39,247 nt of DNA, from NCBI GenBank assembly GCA_002083525.1, contig LWDM01000078.1:496-39742 (forward strand), written 5' to 3'. This DNA is from Proteobacteria bacterium SG_bin9. GTDB taxonomy: Bacteria; Pseudomonadota; Alphaproteobacteria; Rhizobiales; Xanthobacteraceae. Made by a program: the position numbers and the translations under genes. This document shows, piece by piece, positions 15,007 to 22,634 of the stretch; position 1 is the first letter of the stretch, and each line of letters starts with the position of its first letter. The notes beneath the pieces were generated by a model. It had not been told where the DNA came from and did no database searches. It worked only from the letters and a program-made list of their open reading frames with translations.

Positions 15007-16225
15007 TGATCGCGGGTGCCATGCCACCGGCGGCGCACATGGTGACGAGGCCGCGCTTGAGATTGCGGCGCTCCAGTTCGTCCAGGATCGTGCCGATCAG
15101 GATCGAGCCGGTCGCGCCGATCGGGTGACCGAGCGCGATCGAGCCGCCGTTGACGTTGACCTTAGCGCGATCGAGCTTGAGGTCGCGGATATACTTCTCG
15201 GCCACGACTGCGAATGCCTCGTTGATCTCGAACAGATCGATGTCGTCGAGTTCGAGGCCGGCCTTGGCGAGCACCTTGCGGGTGGCTGGGACGGGCGCAT
15301 TGAGCATGAGCGTCGGTGAGTCGCCCATGTTGGCGATGGCGACGACCTTTGCGCGCGGCTTCAAACCGTGCGCCTTGGCGTAGCTGGGCGAGGCGAGCAG
15401 CACGGCGGCTGAGCCATCGACGACGCCCGACGAGTTGCCGGCGTGATGGATGAAGTTGATGTCGAGGTCCGGATACTTGTCGAGGATCAGCTTGCGATAG
15501 GTGGTGCCCTTGTCGTCGAGCGCATAGTCGGCGATGGCCGGGAAGGCGGCCTTCAGCGATGCGAGGCCTTCGAGCGTCGTCTGCGGTCGCGGATATTCTT
15601 CCTTGTCGAGCGCGAGCGACCCGTCCTCGTGATAGACGGGCACAACACTCTTCTTGAAGTAGCCGTTCGCGATGGCGTTGCCCGCGCGTTGCTGGCTTTC
15701 GAATGCGAGCTTGTCGGTCGCCTCGCGGCTGATGCCCTCCAGCGTCGCGATGGCATCGGCGCAAACGCCCTGATGCGACTGTGGGTGTTTCGCGCGCAAA
15801 CGCAGATTGCCGGAGTCCATCATCGCCGGGCCGTCGCCGCCGCGGCGGTTCGCCATCGACATCTTCTCGGTGCCGCCGGCGATGACGAGGTCTTCGAGAC
15901 CTGCCATGATCGAGGCCGCCGCCATGTTGACCGAGGTGATGCCAGAGCCGCAGAAGCGGTCGAGCGTCACGCCGCTGGCGCGAATGTCGTAGCCGGCATC
16001 GAGTGCCGACATGCGGCCCATGTCGCCCGATTGCGGGCCGACCTGAGCACTGGTGCCCCAGATGATGTCGTCGACGTCGCCGGTATTGATGCCGGTGCGT
16101 TCGGCCAGCGCCTTCAGCACGGCGGCGCCGAGCTGCTGCGGATGAATCTCGGAGAGGGCGCCTTTGCCGGCCTTGCCGATACCGCGCGGGGTTCTGCAGG
16201 CGTCGATGATCAGCGCTTCGGGCAT
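14990..16225 (-). CDS. Acetyl-CoA C-acyltransferase (thiolase)
   Basis: The 411-residue enzyme cleaves 3-ketoacyl-CoA or condenses acyl-CoA units. All catalytic parts are present: nucleophile Cys92 in DRFCGSG, the NEAFAV segment, His367 in LGHPIGATG and Cys397 in MCAAGGMAP. The N-terminal ALIIDACRTPRGIGKAGKG and the GGTEKMS segment are also typical. Length and the QSHQGVCADAIATLEGISRE segment match the FadA-like degradative thiolases (acetyl-CoA acetyltransferase in most annotations). It lies 88 bp downstream of the acyl-CoA dehydrogenase gene on the same strand, so the two probably form an operon for beta-oxidation of an acyl-CoA. The exact chain length is not predictable. Confidence 0.94.
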   Translation of the reverse strand: MPEALIIDACRTPRGIGKAGKGALSEIHPQQLGAAVLKALAERTGINTGDVDDIIWGTSAQVGPQSGDMGRMSALDAGYDIRASGVTLDRFCGSGITSVNMAAASIMAGLEDLVIAGGTEKMSMANRRGGDGPAMMDSGNLRLRAKHPQSHQGVCADAIATLEGISREATDKLAFESQQRAGNAIANGYFKKSVVPVYHEDGSLALDKEEYPRPQTTLEGLASLKAAFPAIADYALDDKGTTYRKLILDKYPDLDINFIHHAGNSSGVVDGSAAVLLASPSYAKAHGLKPRAKVVAIANMGDSPTLMLNAPVPATRKVLAKAGLELDDIDLFEINEAFAVVAEKYIRDLKLDRAKVNVNGGSIALGHPIGATGSILIGTILDELERRNLKRGLVTMCAAGGMAPAIIIERV

Positions 16226-16313
16226 GGTTTTCCTCCGGGTGTATCGCCGGTTGGCCCGGCGCTTATTCGGGTGTGCGGGTGTTTTCGTGAAACGCCCAGC
16301 GCTTTTTCGCAGG

Positions 16314-17483
16314 TCAGATGGTCCGTGAAATCAGGACCTTCATGATCTCGTTGGTGCCGCCGTAAATGCGTGAGACGCGGGCGTCCTTGTACATGCGGGC
16401 GATCTCGTACTCGTCCATGTAGCCGTAGCCGCCGTGCAGCTGCAGGCAGGCATCGACGATCTCGCCCTGCAGATCGGTGAGCCAGTACTTCGCCATCGAG
16501 GCGGTGGCGGCGTCGAGCTTGCCTTCGAGATGCTGCGCGACGCAGTGATCGGTGAATACGCGCGCGACCGTCGCCTTGGTCTTGCACTCGGCGAGCTTGA
16601 ACTGGACGGTCTGGTTGTCGAACACGGCGCGGCCGAACGCCTTGCGCTCCTTGACATAGGCGATGGTCACTTCGAGCGCGCGCTCGATCATCGCCATCGC
16701 CTGCACGCCGATGATGAGCCGCTCCTGCGGCAGCTTTTCCATCAGCTGATAGAAGCCGCGGCCTTCGTCGGCACCGAGCAGGTTGGACGTCGGCACACGG
16801 ACGTCGTTGAAAAACAGCTCGGACGTGTCGGCGGCTTCAAGCCCGACCTTGTCGAGATTGCGCCCGCGCTGGAAACCCTCGACCTCGTCGGTCTCGACGA
16901 TGATGAGGGAGGTGCCTTTGGCGCCGAGCTTGGGATCGGTCTTGGCGACGACGACGATGAAGTTCGCCGTCTGACCATTCGTGATGAAGGTCTTCGAGCC
17001 GTTGATAGTGTACTGGTTGCCCTGACGCGTCGCGGTGGTCTTCACGCCCTGCAGGTCCGAGCCGGCGCTGGGCTCGGTCATGGCGATGGCCGAAACGTAT
17101 TCACCGCTGGCGAGTTTCGGCAGCCACTTCTTCTTCTGCTCTTCCGAGCCGTAGGCCTCGATGTATGGCATGACGATGCCGTTGTGCAGCGACACGCCCC
17201 AGGCATCGAGGCCGCGCTTGGTGGTCTCTTCGATCAGCACCACCTCGTGACGGAAATCGCCGCCGACGCCGCCGTATTTGTCCGATGTCGAAAGGCCAAG
17301 CAGTCCAGCTTCACCCGCCTTGGTCCAGACCGAGCGCTCGACCACGCGGTCCTTGCGCCACTGATCGAGTTTCTTCTGTGAAGCGTGTTCGTCGCAGAAC
17401 TTCCTCACCGAACTGGCGAACATGTTGAACTCTTCGTCCGCCATGTGCGCAGGGGTCGGGACGTTGAGGGCGGGGCTTTGCAT
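16314..17483 (-). CDS. Acyl-CoA dehydrogenase
   Basis: A 389-residue FAD-dependent dehydrogenase. The FAD/substrate signature AMTEPSAGSDLQ is at residues 134-145, the C-terminal QLHGGYGYMDEYEIAR and IYGGTNEIMK are typical. The position that holds the catalytic Glu in medium-chain enzymes (IYEGT) is Gly here, while Glu254 in PQERLIIG occupies the alternative place used by isovaleryl-CoA and long-chain type enzymes, so the enzyme should be active and belongs to that branch. I chose the ATG at 17483 because GGAGAAA lies directly upstream; a longer TTG-started frame is unlikely. It is followed by the thiolase gene. Electrons would pass to ETF. Substrate is uncertain. Confidence 0.93.
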   Translation of the reverse strand: MQSPALNVPTPAHMADEEFNMFASSVRKFCDEHASQKKLDQWRKDRVVERSVWTKAGEAGLLGLSTSDKYGGVGGDFRHEVVLIEETTKRGLDAWGVSLHNGIVMPYIEAYGSEEQKKKWLPKLASGEYVSAIAMTEPSAGSDLQGVKTTATRQGNQYTINGSKTFITNGQTANFIVVVAKTDPKLGAKGTSLIIVETDEVEGFQRGRNLDKVGLEAADTSELFFNDVRVPTSNLLGADEGRGFYQLMEKLPQERLIIGVQAMAMIERALEVTIAYVKERKAFGRAVFDNQTVQFKLAECKTKATVARVFTDHCVAQHLEGKLDAATASMAKYWLTDLQGEIVDACLQLHGGYGYMDEYEIARMYKDARVSRIYGGTNEIMKVLISRTI

Positions 17484-17964
17484 CGGCGTTTCTCCGCAGA
17501 TTTGTGTCGGTATTTTTCTGAGATTACCCTTGTCATGTTTGGCGTGCGTGCGCCACTGGCAGCCGGTCAAAGTGCCTGCATAGGTGCCATCGCCGCTCAG
17601 TTTGTAGGCAATCAACTCACCGGGTCGCAGTAAACCGGCGGTGTTTTCGTGAAATTCCTCATGGATTCAGCGGAGGCGGGCTCTTTCACCCGTGGCACGT
17701 CGATTGCTTCCATTTTCACCGTCAACGACGACGCCGTCCGCCGGATGGCCGGGCCATTGTCGGCCAGGCTCACATGGACAGCTTAAGCGGCTCCTAGAGA
17801 CGCCAAATACCGTGGTCGTGACGCCATCCAAAATGGCCTTGCGCATTTGATCCACCGACACGCGTCGGCGGATGAGATCGCCCCTGACCCAGCATGAGCT
17901 GTTCGCGCGCGGACTGCGGCGTGAGCGACAACGCTTTTTGCGACGGACTTACAAGGGGAGCTCA
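17484..17964. other. 481-bp divergent intergenic region with no supported gene
   Basis: This stretch separates the acyl-CoA dehydrogenase gene (minus) from the formate/nitrite channel gene (plus) and must hold both promoters. The only ATG frame I noted is a 41-codon one at 17659-17784, without a convincing ribosome site or coding features. A GC-rich imperfect repeat (CCACCGACACGCGTCGGCGG near 17850-17869) is present. I found no FNR, NtrC or other recognisable nitrogen or oxygen control box. AAGGGGAG at 17953-17960 is the ribosome site of the channel gene. Confidence 0.6.
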
Positions 17965-18777
17965 ATGGCCTATCTCGTGCCTTCGGAATTCGTCACCAAG
18001 ATGGTGGATGCGGGCGAATCTAAAATCTTCATGTCCACCCGCGATACGGTCATCCGCGCCTATATGGCCGGCGCCATCCTTGCGCTGGCGGCGTGGTTCG
18101 CCGTCACCATCATCGTCACCACCGGCCAGCCGCTCGTCGGAGCCATTCTGTTTCCGGTCGGCTTCTGCATGCTGTACCTGTTCGGCTTCGACCTGCTGAC
18201 GGGTGTGTTCGTTCTCTGTCCGCTGGCATTGATCGACAAGCGTCCCGGCGTCACGCTGCGCGGCGTCCTGCGCAACTGGGGCCTCGTGTTCATCGGCAAC
18301 TTCGCCGGCGCCTTCACCGTCGCTGTGATGGCGGCGATCGTGACCACCTTCGGCTTCTCGAAGGAGCCCGACAAGGTCGGCGTGATGCTCGGCCACATCG
18401 GCGAGGGCCGCACGGTGGGTTATGCAGCGGCCGGTACCGCCGGCATGCTGACGCTCTTCGTCCGTGGCATGCTCTGCAACTGGATGGTGTCGGCCGGCGT
18501 CGTCGGCGCGATGGTGTCCACCACCGTGCCGGGCAAGGTGCTGGCGATGTGGATGCCGATCATGCTGTTCTTCTTCATGACCTTCGAGCACTCGATCGTG
18601 AACATGTTCCTGTTTCCGACCGGCCTGCTTCTCGGCGGCAAGTTCACCTGGTTCGACTACATCTTCTGGAACGAAATTCCGACGGTTATCGGCAACCTGG
18701 TCGGCGGACTGGCCTTCACCGGCCTGACCCTCTACGCCACGCACGTGAAGACGGCGCCGAAGCGGGCGATCGGCTGA
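17965..18777 (+). CDS. Formate/nitrite transporter (FNT) family channel
   Basis: A 270-residue inner-membrane channel of the FocA/NirC family, which forms pentamers and passes small monovalent anions such as formate, nitrite or hydrosulfide. About six membrane helices are visible. Family hallmarks are FGFDLLTG before the omega-loop region (LCPLALIDKRPG), NWGLVFIGNFAGAF, the RGMLCNWMV motif and the central histidine, His209, in TFEHSIVNMF. The ATG is fixed by AAGGGGAG. The next gene on the same strand, 36 bp on, is a PP2C phosphatase-Ser/Thr kinase fusion; related fusions lie beside nitrate or nitrite transport genes in other proteobacteria (for example next to nasA in Pseudomonas aeruginosa), which points to nitrite as a likely substrate. 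No nitrite or formate metabolic enzymes are adjacent. Confidence 0.93.
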   Translation: MAYLVPSEFVTKMVDAGESKIFMSTRDTVIRAYMAGAILALAAWFAVTIIVTTGQPLVGAILFPVGFCMLYLFGFDLLTGVFVLCPLALIDKRPGVTLRGVLRNWGLVFIGNFAGAFTVAVMAAIVTTFGFSKEPDKVGVMLGHIGEGRTVGYAAAGTAGMLTLFVRGMLCNWMVSAGVVGAMVSTTVPGKVLAMWMPIMLFFFMTFEHSIVNMFLFPTGLLLGGKFTWFDYIFWNEIPTVIGNLVGGLAFTGLTLYATHVKTAPKRAIG

Positions 18778-18785
18778 TATGGATC

Positions 18786-18813
18786 GAGGGCCTCGGCTGA
18801 AGCCGGGGCCCTC
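18786..18813 (+). promoter_or_regulatory. Intercistronic hairpin abutting the kinase-phosphatase start
   Basis: Arms GAGGGCCTCGGCT and AGCCGGGGCCCTC pair with one mismatch and end exactly at the ATG at 18814. There is no T run, so it is not a standard terminator. It could stabilise the upstream channel mRNA, attenuate the downstream gene, or hide its ribosome site. Confidence 0.5.
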
Positions 18814-20559
18814 ATGGCATTGGCGATGGCGCGCGAACTGAAGATATCGGTCGGTCAGCATTCTGATAAAGGTCGCAAGGAGACCAATCAGGATTTCCAC
18901 GGCGTCCTGATTCCGGCCGAGCCGCTGCTGAGCCTCAAAGGCATTACCGTCGTTCTGACCGACGGCATCAGCAGCAGCAGCGTCAGCCGGATCGCGGCTG
19001 AATCTGCGGTCAAAGGTTTCCTTACCGACTACTACTGCACGTCCGAAACCTGGTCGGTGAAGACGTCGGCGCAGCGGGTCATCGCCGCGACCAATTCCTG
19101 GCTGCATGCGCAGACGCGGCAGAGTCAGCACCGTTACGAACACGACAAGGGCTATGTCTGCACCCTCAGCGCGGTGATCATCAAGGGTGCGGCCGCGCAC
19201 CTCTTTCACGTCGGCGACAGCCGCATCTACCGGGTGTCCGGGCAGGCGCTCGAACAGCTCACCAACGACCATCGGGTGATCATCTCGTCGCAGCAAAGCT
19301 ATCTCGGCCGTGCGCTCGGCGTGAATCCGCAGATCGAGATCGACTATCAGATGCTGCCGGTGGAGAAGGGCGACACCTTCGTCCTTGCGACCGACGGGGT
19401 TTATGAGTACGTCGGCCCGCGCTTTGTCACGAGCACGATCAAGGAGCATCCGAACGATCTCGATGCCGCGGCGCGCTCAATCGTTGCCGAGGCGCACCGG
19501 CAGGGCAGCCCGGACAACCTGACGCTGCAGATCGTGCGCGTCGACGAGGTGCCGCAGGGCGACGCCGGGGACGTCTTCACCCAGACGTTTGAATTGCCGC
19601 TGCCGCCGTTGCTGGAAGCTCGAATGATCTTCGATGGCTACCGGATCATCCGGCAGCTGCATGGCAGCAGCCGCAGCCATATCTATCTGGCCGTCGATGT
19701 CGACAGCAACGATCTCGTCACGCTCAAAATTCCGTCGTTCGATCTGCGTGGCGATCCGGCCTACCTGAAGCGCTTCATGATGGAGGAGTGGGTGGCGCGG
19801 CGGATGAACAGTGCGCATGTGCTGAAGCCCTGGCCGCAGATGCGCAAGCGCAACTATCTCTACGTCGTCACCGAATACATCGAGGGCCAGACGCTGGCGC
19901 AATGGATGATCGACAATCCGAGGCCGGATCTCGAAACGATCCGCGGCATCGCGGAACAGATCGCCAAGGGACTGCGCGCTTTTCACCGCAAGGAAATGCT
20001 GCATCAGGATCTGCGCCCGAACAACATTATGATCGACAAGACCGGAACGGTGAAGATCATCGACTTCGGTTCGACGCGGGTGACGGGCGTCCTCGAGGCG
20101 GTGCCGCCGGCCAGCCGCGACGACATTCTGGGAACGGCGCAGTACACAGCGCCGGAATATTTCCTCGGGGAGAGCGGATCGTCGCGCTCGGATATCTTCT
20201 CACTCGGCGTCATCGTCTATCAGATGCTGACCGGCCGCTTGCCTTACGGTGCGGAGATCGCGAAAGCGCGGACGAAGGCGCAGCAGCGCAAGCTGAAGTA
20301 TCAGTCGGCGCTCGACGATACCCGCGAAATTCCGGCGTGGATCGACGGCGTGCTGAAGACGGCTGTGCATCCGGACCCGTACAAGCGCTACGAAGCGCTG
20401 TCCGAATTCATGCACGATCTGCGGTACCCGAACCCGAAATTCATCAACGTGTCCCAGCCGCTGATCGAGCGGAATCCGCTGCTGGTCTGGAAGGGGCTGA
20501 CCTTCATCTTTGGCTGCATCATCCTGGTGCTGCTCATCACCCGATTTGGCCTGCGGTAG
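18814..20559 (+). CDS. Bifunctional PP2C-type phosphatase / Ser-Thr protein kinase with C-terminal membrane anchor
   Basis: A 581-residue fusion. Residues 8-245 form a PP2C domain with metal-site motifs: DKGRKETNQDF (Asp27), VLTDGIS (Asp50), HVGDSRIYR, LATDGVYEYV (Asp194) and GSPDNLTL (Asp234). Residues 272-540 are a Hanks-type kinase: Lys305 in LVTLKIP, EYIEGQTL, the catalytic loop HQDLRPNN (Asp399, Asn404; His-Arg-Asp replaced by His-Gln-Asp), IIDFGST (Asp417), then APEYFLGE and SDIFSLGVIVYQMLTG. A single hydrophobic helix near 558-577 anchors the C-terminus, leaving both enzymes in the cytoplasm. The start may instead be the ATG at 18826 (MARELKISVG), since the hairpin before 18814 leaves no free ribosome site. 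Both activities look intact. The neighbouring FNT channel is the obvious candidate target. Confidence 0.92.
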   Translation: MALAMARELKISVGQHSDKGRKETNQDFHGVLIPAEPLLSLKGITVVLTDGISSSSVSRIAAESAVKGFLTDYYCTSETWSVKTSAQRVIAATNSWLHAQTRQSQHRYEHDKGYVCTLSAVIIKGAAAHLFHVGDSRIYRVSGQALEQLTNDHRVIISSQQSYLGRALGVNPQIEIDYQMLPVEKGDTFVLATDGVYEYVGPRFVTSTIKEHPNDLDAAARSIVAEAHRQGSPDNLTLQIVRVDEVPQGDAGDVFTQTFELPLPPLLEARMIFDGYRIIRQLHGSSRSHIYLAVDVDSNDLVTLKIPSFDLRGDPAYLKRFMMEEWVARRMNSAHVLKPWPQMRKRNYLYVVTEYIEGQTLAQWMIDNPRPDLETIRGIAEQIAKGLRAFHRKEMLHQDLRPNNIMIDKTGTVKIIDFGSTRVTGVLEAVPPASRDDILGTAQYTAPEYFLGESGSSRSDIFSLGVIVYQMLTGRLPYGAEIAKARTKAQQRKLKYQSALDDTREIPAWIDGVLKTAVHPDPYKRYEALSEFMHDLRYPNPKFINVSQPLIERNPLLVWKGLTFIFGCIILVLLITRFGLR

Positions 20560-20663
20560 CGCGGATTTGCGTTACCGCCTCTGGAAGCGGCCACATTCAT
20601 CGCGCTACAGTGCCATCTCAGTGCTCGTGCACGACAAACAAAAACAACGGGATGGAACGCGCC

Positions 20664-21452
20664 ATGCAAGCGGCTGAAACGCAACGGGACACAATCGACA
20701 CACCGAAGATGGTCGCGGAGCTGAACGAATTGCTCCGGCTCAAGACCACCGTCATCGGCATGAAGCTGTTTGCGACTGTGGCCGAGATGGAGGCCATTCC
20801 GAAAATCCGGAGGCCGAACGCTGTCCACACCACCGACCAGATTGTCAGCATGGCCTCGCGCCTCGGCTGGACGGTCGGCATCACCGCCAACGACCTCGTC
20901 GGCGCGCAATGCCGCGCCGTCATCGGCCTCGCGCCGCAGGACAACCAGTGGCTGTCGGGCCAGAACTATGTCGGCGTCTGGCATGCGACCGCCGAAGATG
21001 CGCGGGCGCGGCAGGAGGCGCTCGATGTGGTGCCGCACGGGCAGTATCAGGCGCTGGCGGTGAGCCCGCTCACCAGCGGCCGGCTCAATCCGCCGGATAT
21101 CTGCCTCGTCTATGCGACGCCGGGTCAGATGATCATTCTGATCAACGGACTGCAGTGGAGCGGCTACAAGAAGTTCGAGTGGGGCGTGGTCGGCGAGACC
21201 GCATGCGCGGATTCGTGGGGACGGGCGCTCAAGACCGGCGAGCCGAGCCTGTCGCTGCCGTGTTACGCCGAGCGGCGCTATGGCGGCGTGCCGGATGAAG
21301 AGATGCTGATGGCGCTGAAGCCCGTCGATCTCGCCAAGGGCATCGCCGGTATGAAGGCGCTCTCGAAGAACGGGCTGCGCTATCCGATCCCGCCGTACGG
21401 TATTCAGAGCGACGTGCGCGCCGGCATGGGCGTGTCCTACGCGAAGAAGTAA
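20664..21452 (+). CDS. DUF169 family protein
   Basis: The 262-residue soluble protein belongs to DUF169 (COG2043), an uncharacterised family of bacteria and archaea. Recognised segments are LNELLRLKTTVIGMKLF near the start, the first conserved cysteine in VGAQCRAVIGL, the NPPDICLVYATPGQMI stretch, then GETACADSW and LSLPCYAERRYGGVPDEEML. Four cysteines lie in these conserved blocks, which could mark a metal or cofactor site, but this is inference. There is no signal peptide. The start at 20664 is favoured by GGGATGGA seven bases upstream; an ATG at 20652 is also in frame. It lies 104 bp after the kinase-phosphatase gene and six bp before the hydrolase gene, with which it likely shares a transcript. 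Confidence 0.85.
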   Translation: MQAAETQRDTIDTPKMVAELNELLRLKTTVIGMKLFATVAEMEAIPKIRRPNAVHTTDQIVSMASRLGWTVGITANDLVGAQCRAVIGLAPQDNQWLSGQNYVGVWHATAEDARARQEALDVVPHGQYQALAVSPLTSGRLNPPDICLVYATPGQMIILINGLQWSGYKKFEWGVVGETACADSWGRALKTGEPSLSLPCYAERRYGGVPDEEMLMALKPVDLAKGIAGMKALSKNGLRYPIPPYGIQSDVRAGMGVSYAKK

Positions 21453-21458
21453 GTCAGC

Positions 21459-22634
21459 ATGACGTCACCAGGACCGATCGCACCTGCTTTGTTGCCTGCG
21501 GGCATTCGCTCCCGCATCGTCGACGGCATCAACGGCCTGTCGATGCACATTCTCGAAGCCGGCTTCGAACAGCCGGGGCGGCCGTGTCTGCTGCTACTGC
21601 ACGGGTTTCCTGAACTGGCCTACAGCTGGCGCAAGGTGATGCTGCCGCTGGCGGCGGCGGGCTATCACGTCGTCGCACCGGACCAGCGCGGTTATGGTCG
21701 CACCACTGGTGTCGACGTGAGCTACGACGGCGATCTGCGGCAGTTCCGCTTGCTCAATCTGGTGCGCGACGCGCTGGGGCTGGTTGCGGCGCTCGGGTAT
21801 CGCTCGGTCGATCTTGTCGGGCACGACTTCGGTTCGCCGGTGGCCGCCTGGTGCGCACTGGTGCGGCCTGACGTGTTTCGCTCGGTCGCGCTGATGAGTG
21901 CGCCGTTCGGTGGCGCGCCGCAGCTGCCGCTCGGCAAGGCAGGTGATGTTGCGCAGGCGGAGGCGATCGCGAAAGATCGCAAGGTGCATGAGGAGCTGGC
22001 GGCGCTGCCGCGGCCGCGCAAGCATTATCAGTGGTACTACTCGACGCGCGAAGCCGACGCGCACATGTGGACGTGTCCGCAAGGGCTGCACGACTTTCTG
22101 CGCGCCTACTATCACGTCAAGAGCGCCGATTGGGCGGACAACAAGCCATATCGGCTGGCGTCGTGGTCCGCCGGCGAGCTGGCGAAGCTGCCGACCTACT
22201 ACGTGATGGACCTCGACAAGGACATGGCGGAGACCGCGGCGGAGCATATGCCGTCGCGGGAGCAGATCGCCGCCTGCAAATGGCTGCCGGATGCGGAGCT
22301 TGCGTTCTACGCCGCCGAGTATGGCCGCACCGGCTTTCAGGGCGGGCTGCAGTGGTATCGTTGCGGCACCGATCCGTCGTTCACGCCGGAGCTGCAGACG
22401 TTCTCCGGCCGCACCATCGACGTGCCGTCGTGCTTCATCGCGGGTGCGAGCGATTGGGGCATCCAGCAGCGGCCAGGGGCGCTGGAAGCCATGGCGGCGA
22501 CCGCATGCACGGCCTACCGCGGCACGCACCTGATCGATGGCGCAGGGCACTGGGTGCAGCAGGAACAGCCGGAGATGGTGGTGGAGGCGCTGCTGCGCTT
22601 CCTGAGGTCCGCGAGCGCCTCTCAGGCCGCCTGA
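21459..22634 (+). CDS. Alpha/beta hydrolase, epoxide-hydrolase-like
   Basis: A 391-residue cytoplasmic alpha/beta hydrolase. The oxyanion-hole motif is LLLHGFPE (residues about 45-52), followed by VVAPDQRGYGRT, and the nucleophile elbow is VGHDFGSPVAA with Asp123, as in epoxide hydrolases and haloalkane dehalogenases rather than the serine of esterases. A later Asp in IAGASDWG and the His in DGAGHWVQQEQPE complete a triad. A large cap region with many Tyr and Trp residues (HYQWYYSTREADAHMW) lies between. The substrate is unknown; epoxide or fluoroacetate-like substrates fit the Asp nucleophile. The gene overlaps the convergent polymerase gene by 13 bp. Confidence 0.85.
   Translation: MTSPGPIAPALLPAGIRSRIVDGINGLSMHILEAGFEQPGRPCLLLLHGFPELAYSWRKVMLPLAAAGYHVVAPDQRGYGRTTGVDVSYDGDLRQFRLLNLVRDALGLVAALGYRSVDLVGHDFGSPVAAWCALVRPDVFRSVALMSAPFGGAPQLPLGKAGDVAQAEAIAKDRKVHEELAALPRPRKHYQWYYSTREADAHMWTCPQGLHDFLRAYYHVKSADWADNKPYRLASWSAGELAKLPTYYVMDLDKDMAETAAEHMPSREQIAACKWLPDAELAFYAAEYGRTGFQGGLQWYRCGTDPSFTPELQTFSGRTIDVPSCFIAGASDWGIQQRPGALEAMAATACTAYRGTHLIDGAGHWVQQEQPEMVVEALLRFLRSASASQAA

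Noticed and set aside
16278..17654. 15-bp direct repeat GGTGTTTTCGTGAAA at 16278-16292 and 17640-17654 flanking the acyl-CoA dehydrogenase gene
   Set aside because: In a window this size a single 15-bp repeat is expected by chance; there are no inverted ends or transposase, so it is not taken as a mobile-element boundary.
17659..17784. 41-codon frame in the region before the FNT gene
   Set aside because: No convincing ribosome site, no conserved features and an ordinary length for chance frames in GC-rich DNA.
17962..19449. 495-codon minus-strand frame opposite the FNT channel and phosphatase gene
   Set aside because: Both plus-strand genes are unmistakable; the antisense product is His/Arg/Asp-rich and without motifs.
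22622..22634. Overlap of the hydrolase and polymerase gene ends as a regulatory antisense pair
   Set aside because: A 13-bp convergent overlap is common in compact genomes and gives no evidence of regulation.
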